A stretch of DNA of 7,099 nucleotides from Erysipelotrichaceae bacterium. GTDB taxonomy: Bacteria; Bacillota_I; Bacilli_A; Erysipelotrichales; Erysipelotrichaceae. The DNA lies in the NCBI GenBank assembly GCA_024709285.1, contig JANJWY010000144.1:1-7099 (forward strand), written 5' to 3'. Below, piece after piece: positions 5,501 to 7,099 of this stretch; within the stretch, counting starts at the first letter, position 1, and the number at the start of each line of letters is the position of its first letter. The notes under the pieces are model-generated. The model did no database searches, was not told the DNA's origin, and saw nothing but the letters and a program-made list of their open reading frames with translations. The position numbers were made by a program, and so were the translations under genes.

Positions 5501-7099
5501 ATGCGCCGTTTGAGCGATCAGGAAATTACGGACATCCGGGCAAAAGCAGATATTGGTGAAGTTATCAGTCAATATCTGCCTTTGACGCGTCGCGGCCGCA
5601 GTTTGTGGGCTGTTTGTCCTTTTCATGATGATCATGATCCATCGCTTTCGATATCTGTCGATAAGCAGATTTATAAGTGTTTTGTCTGCGGTGCCGGCGG
5701 GAATGTTTTTACATTTGTACAAAATATTGAGAAAATCAGCTTCATTGAAGCTGTGGTAAAAATTGCAAAAAGCATAGGAATCAATATTGAAGATGCATTG
5801 ACGCCTGCAGTAGCTGTTGATCCGCGCAGACTAGCTCTTACTCAGGTTTTAAAAGAGTCCATTAACTATTTTAAGTATCAGCTGAATGCTTCCGATGGAT
5901 TGATGATCAAGGATTATTTATCGAAAAGGGGAATCAGCGAATCTCTGATAGATAAGTTTGAAGTCGGATACAATCCCGGTGATGATCAGTGCAGTAAATT
6001 TTTGATTGCTAAAGGATACCCTCATAATGATATCGTCGCCGCCAATGTTTCGCGAGTGAGTGGGGCTCATTTCTCCGATGTATTTGCCAATCGAATCGTA
6101 TTTCCGATACATGACGAACAGGGAAGTCCGATCGGTTTTACCGCAAGAACTGTCTTGGCAGATGAATCTGCGAAATATATTAACACGACCGAAACAGAAC
6201 TTTATGTAAAAGGTCAGATCGTTTATAATTATCATCGCGCTTTGGCTGAAGTTAAGAAATCCGGATTTGTAATCGTTGCCGAAGGTGTTACCGATGTCAT
6301 CGCATTTTACCGGGCTAAGATACAGAATGTCGTTGCTACATTGGGAACTGCGGCTACGCCGGAGCAGGTTCGCAAACTGAGGCAAATGCACTGGCATATC
6401 GTCATCGGTTATGATGGTGACAACGCCGGACAAAAAGCGACTTTCCGTTTAGGTGATATGCTGATAAAGGCGAATTGTACAGTAGAAGTATTGAATTACA
6501 AAGTGGCCATGGATCCAGACGATATAATCAATACGTATGGAGAAGAACATTTGGTTAACATTGTTGAAAACCGGATTCCTTGGATGGATTTCTTACTTAA
6601 TTATTCACAGTCTTTGTATCAGTTGGATAATTATAATCAGAAAAAACAGTATGTGCTGGCCATGGGCGCACAAATCAAAAATCTTCGTGATGATTTGGAC
6701 CGCAAACATTTTACGGAACGCTTAGCCGCTATTTCCGGTTATAAATTTGAAGATTTGTGGTCGATCGTTTCTCAAAATACCAAATCGGATAAACGGTTTG
6801 AATCATCATCAGATGAAAAACCGAAAGCGGAGTGTTCAAAAGCTGAATGTGAGATTTGTGCTCAGATGATGATATCTAAGGATGCGGCCATTCGTTTTCG
6901 AGACGAGTTGGGTTACTTATCTTCACCGATTGCTAACCGTTGTGCTATATTAATCATAGATATGTATCGGACGAATAATGAAATCGTTTTAGCGGACTTG
7001 CTTACCAAAGCCAATGACCCCGTCCTTCACGATTTTATTCTTTGGCTCTCTGACTGGCCGTTGTTTCCTAAAGAAGCCAATCCGGCTTCCTTGAAGGAT
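5501..7099 (+). CDS. dnaG: DNA primase DnaG, C-terminus cut by window edge
   Basis: Makes RNA primers for replication, working with the replicative helicase. The frame is open for 533 codons to the right edge; the family is usually about 600 residues, so some 60-70 are missing. Domains in order: N-terminal CHC2 zinc finger (C39, H42, C60, C63), the RNA polymerase domain with K225-Y-I-N and a nearby E-T-x-L-Y-x-K-G motif, the Toprim core with catalytic E261 in EGVTD and the D305-G-D307 pair, then P-D-D-I near 339, and the beginning of the helicase-binding C-terminal domain from about 455. Between them lies a charged linker at about 425-455 with Cys at 445, 450 and 453. The ATG follows AGGTGA and lies 12 nt after the glycyl-tRNA synthetase gene. 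In related genomes rpoD follows, a macromolecular synthesis arrangement. Confidence 0.97.
   Translation, partial: MRRLSDQEITDIRAKADIGEVISQYLPLTRRGRSLWAVCPFHDDHDPSLSISVDKQIYKCFVCGAGGNVFTFVQNIEKISFIEAVVKIAKSIGINIEDALTPAVAVDPRRLALTQVLKESINYFKYQLNASDGLMIKDYLSKRGISESLIDKFEVGYNPGDDQCSKFLIAKGYPHNDIVAANVSRVSGAHFSDVFANRIVFPIHDEQGSPIGFTARTVLADESAKYINTTETELYVKGQIVYNYHRALAEVKKSGFVIVAEGVTDVIAFYRAKIQNVVATLGTAATPEQVRKLRQMHWHIVIGYDGDNAGQKATFRLGDMLIKANCTVEVLNYKVAMDPDDIINTYGEEHLVNIVENRIPWMDFLLNYSQSLYQLDNYNQKKQYVLAMGAQIKNLRDDLDRKHFTERLAAISGYKFEDLWSIVSQNTKSDKRFESSSDEKPKAECSKAECEICAQMMISKDAAIRFRDELGYLSSPIANRCAILIIDMYRTNNEIVLADLLTKANDPVLHDFILWLSDWPLFPKEANPASLKD

Noticed and set aside
5240..5722. Minus-strand 160-codon open frame across the glycyl-tRNA synthetase/dnaG junction
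   Set aside because: It is antisense to the ends of two well-supported genes, has no recognisable domain and no convincing ribosome binding site.
6281..6295. EGVTD in the DnaG Toprim domain where Escherichia coli has EGYMD
   Set aside because: The essential Glu and Asp are present and the middle residues vary widely among Firmicute primases.
5918..6433. Minus-strand 171-codon open frame inside dnaG
   Set aside because: It is antisense to the RNA polymerase and Toprim region of the primase, including the catalytic residues; its openness follows from codon use of dnaG.
1..7099. Mobile elements, CRISPR arrays, tRNA or rRNA genes, defence or phage genes
   Set aside because: No repeats with spacers, cloverleaf-like segments, transposase motifs or phage proteins were seen; nearly all of the window is covered by conserved housekeeping genes.

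Overview
The window reads as part of a chromosome from a low-to-moderate GC Firmicute-type bacterium, with an Erysipelotrichia-like or related relative the best guess. The grounds are the gene order ybeY-dgkA-cdd-era-recO-glyRS-dnaG, a single-chain (alpha2-type) glycyl-tRNA synthetase, strong AGGAGG-type ribosome binding sites and AT-rich extended -10 promoters. TGA serves as a stop (cdd, era) and Trp is TGG throughout, so the code is standard and a code-4 mollicute is excluded. The exact taxon cannot be fixed from sequence reading alone.

Layout: positions 1-1128 (minus strand) hold most of a Na+/phosphate cotransporter family protein whose C-terminal, PhoU-like part runs off the left edge. 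Positions 1129-1257 are a short divergent intergenic region with a promoter candidate on each strand and a 12-bp palindrome between them. From 1258 to the right edge, seven genes lie head to tail on the plus strand: ybeY (rRNA processing endonuclease), dgkA (undecaprenol/diacylglycerol kinase), cdd (cytidine deaminase), era (ribosome assembly GTPase), recO (recombination mediator), a glycyl-tRNA synthetase gene and dnaG (primase, cut by the right edge). Gaps are at most 38 nt and three junctions overlap, so this is very probably one operon with a possible internal promoter before the glycyl-tRNA synthetase gene. rpoD would be expected just beyond the window.

The plus-strand genes form a classic housekeeping block: rRNA and 30S maturation (YbeY, Era), lipid carrier recycling (DgkA), pyrimidine salvage (Cdd), DNA repair and replication (RecO, DnaG) and translation (GlyRS). 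I see no mobile element, CRISPR array, tRNA, rRNA, prophage or defence genes, and no evidence of a novel system. The points most worth a second look are a likely CTG start codon for ybeY, the compact divergent promoter region with its palindrome, the missing phoH upstream of ybeY, a long ybeY/dgkA overlap, a Glu-to-Asp change at a likely metal ligand of DgkA, and a Cys-containing linker in DnaG.
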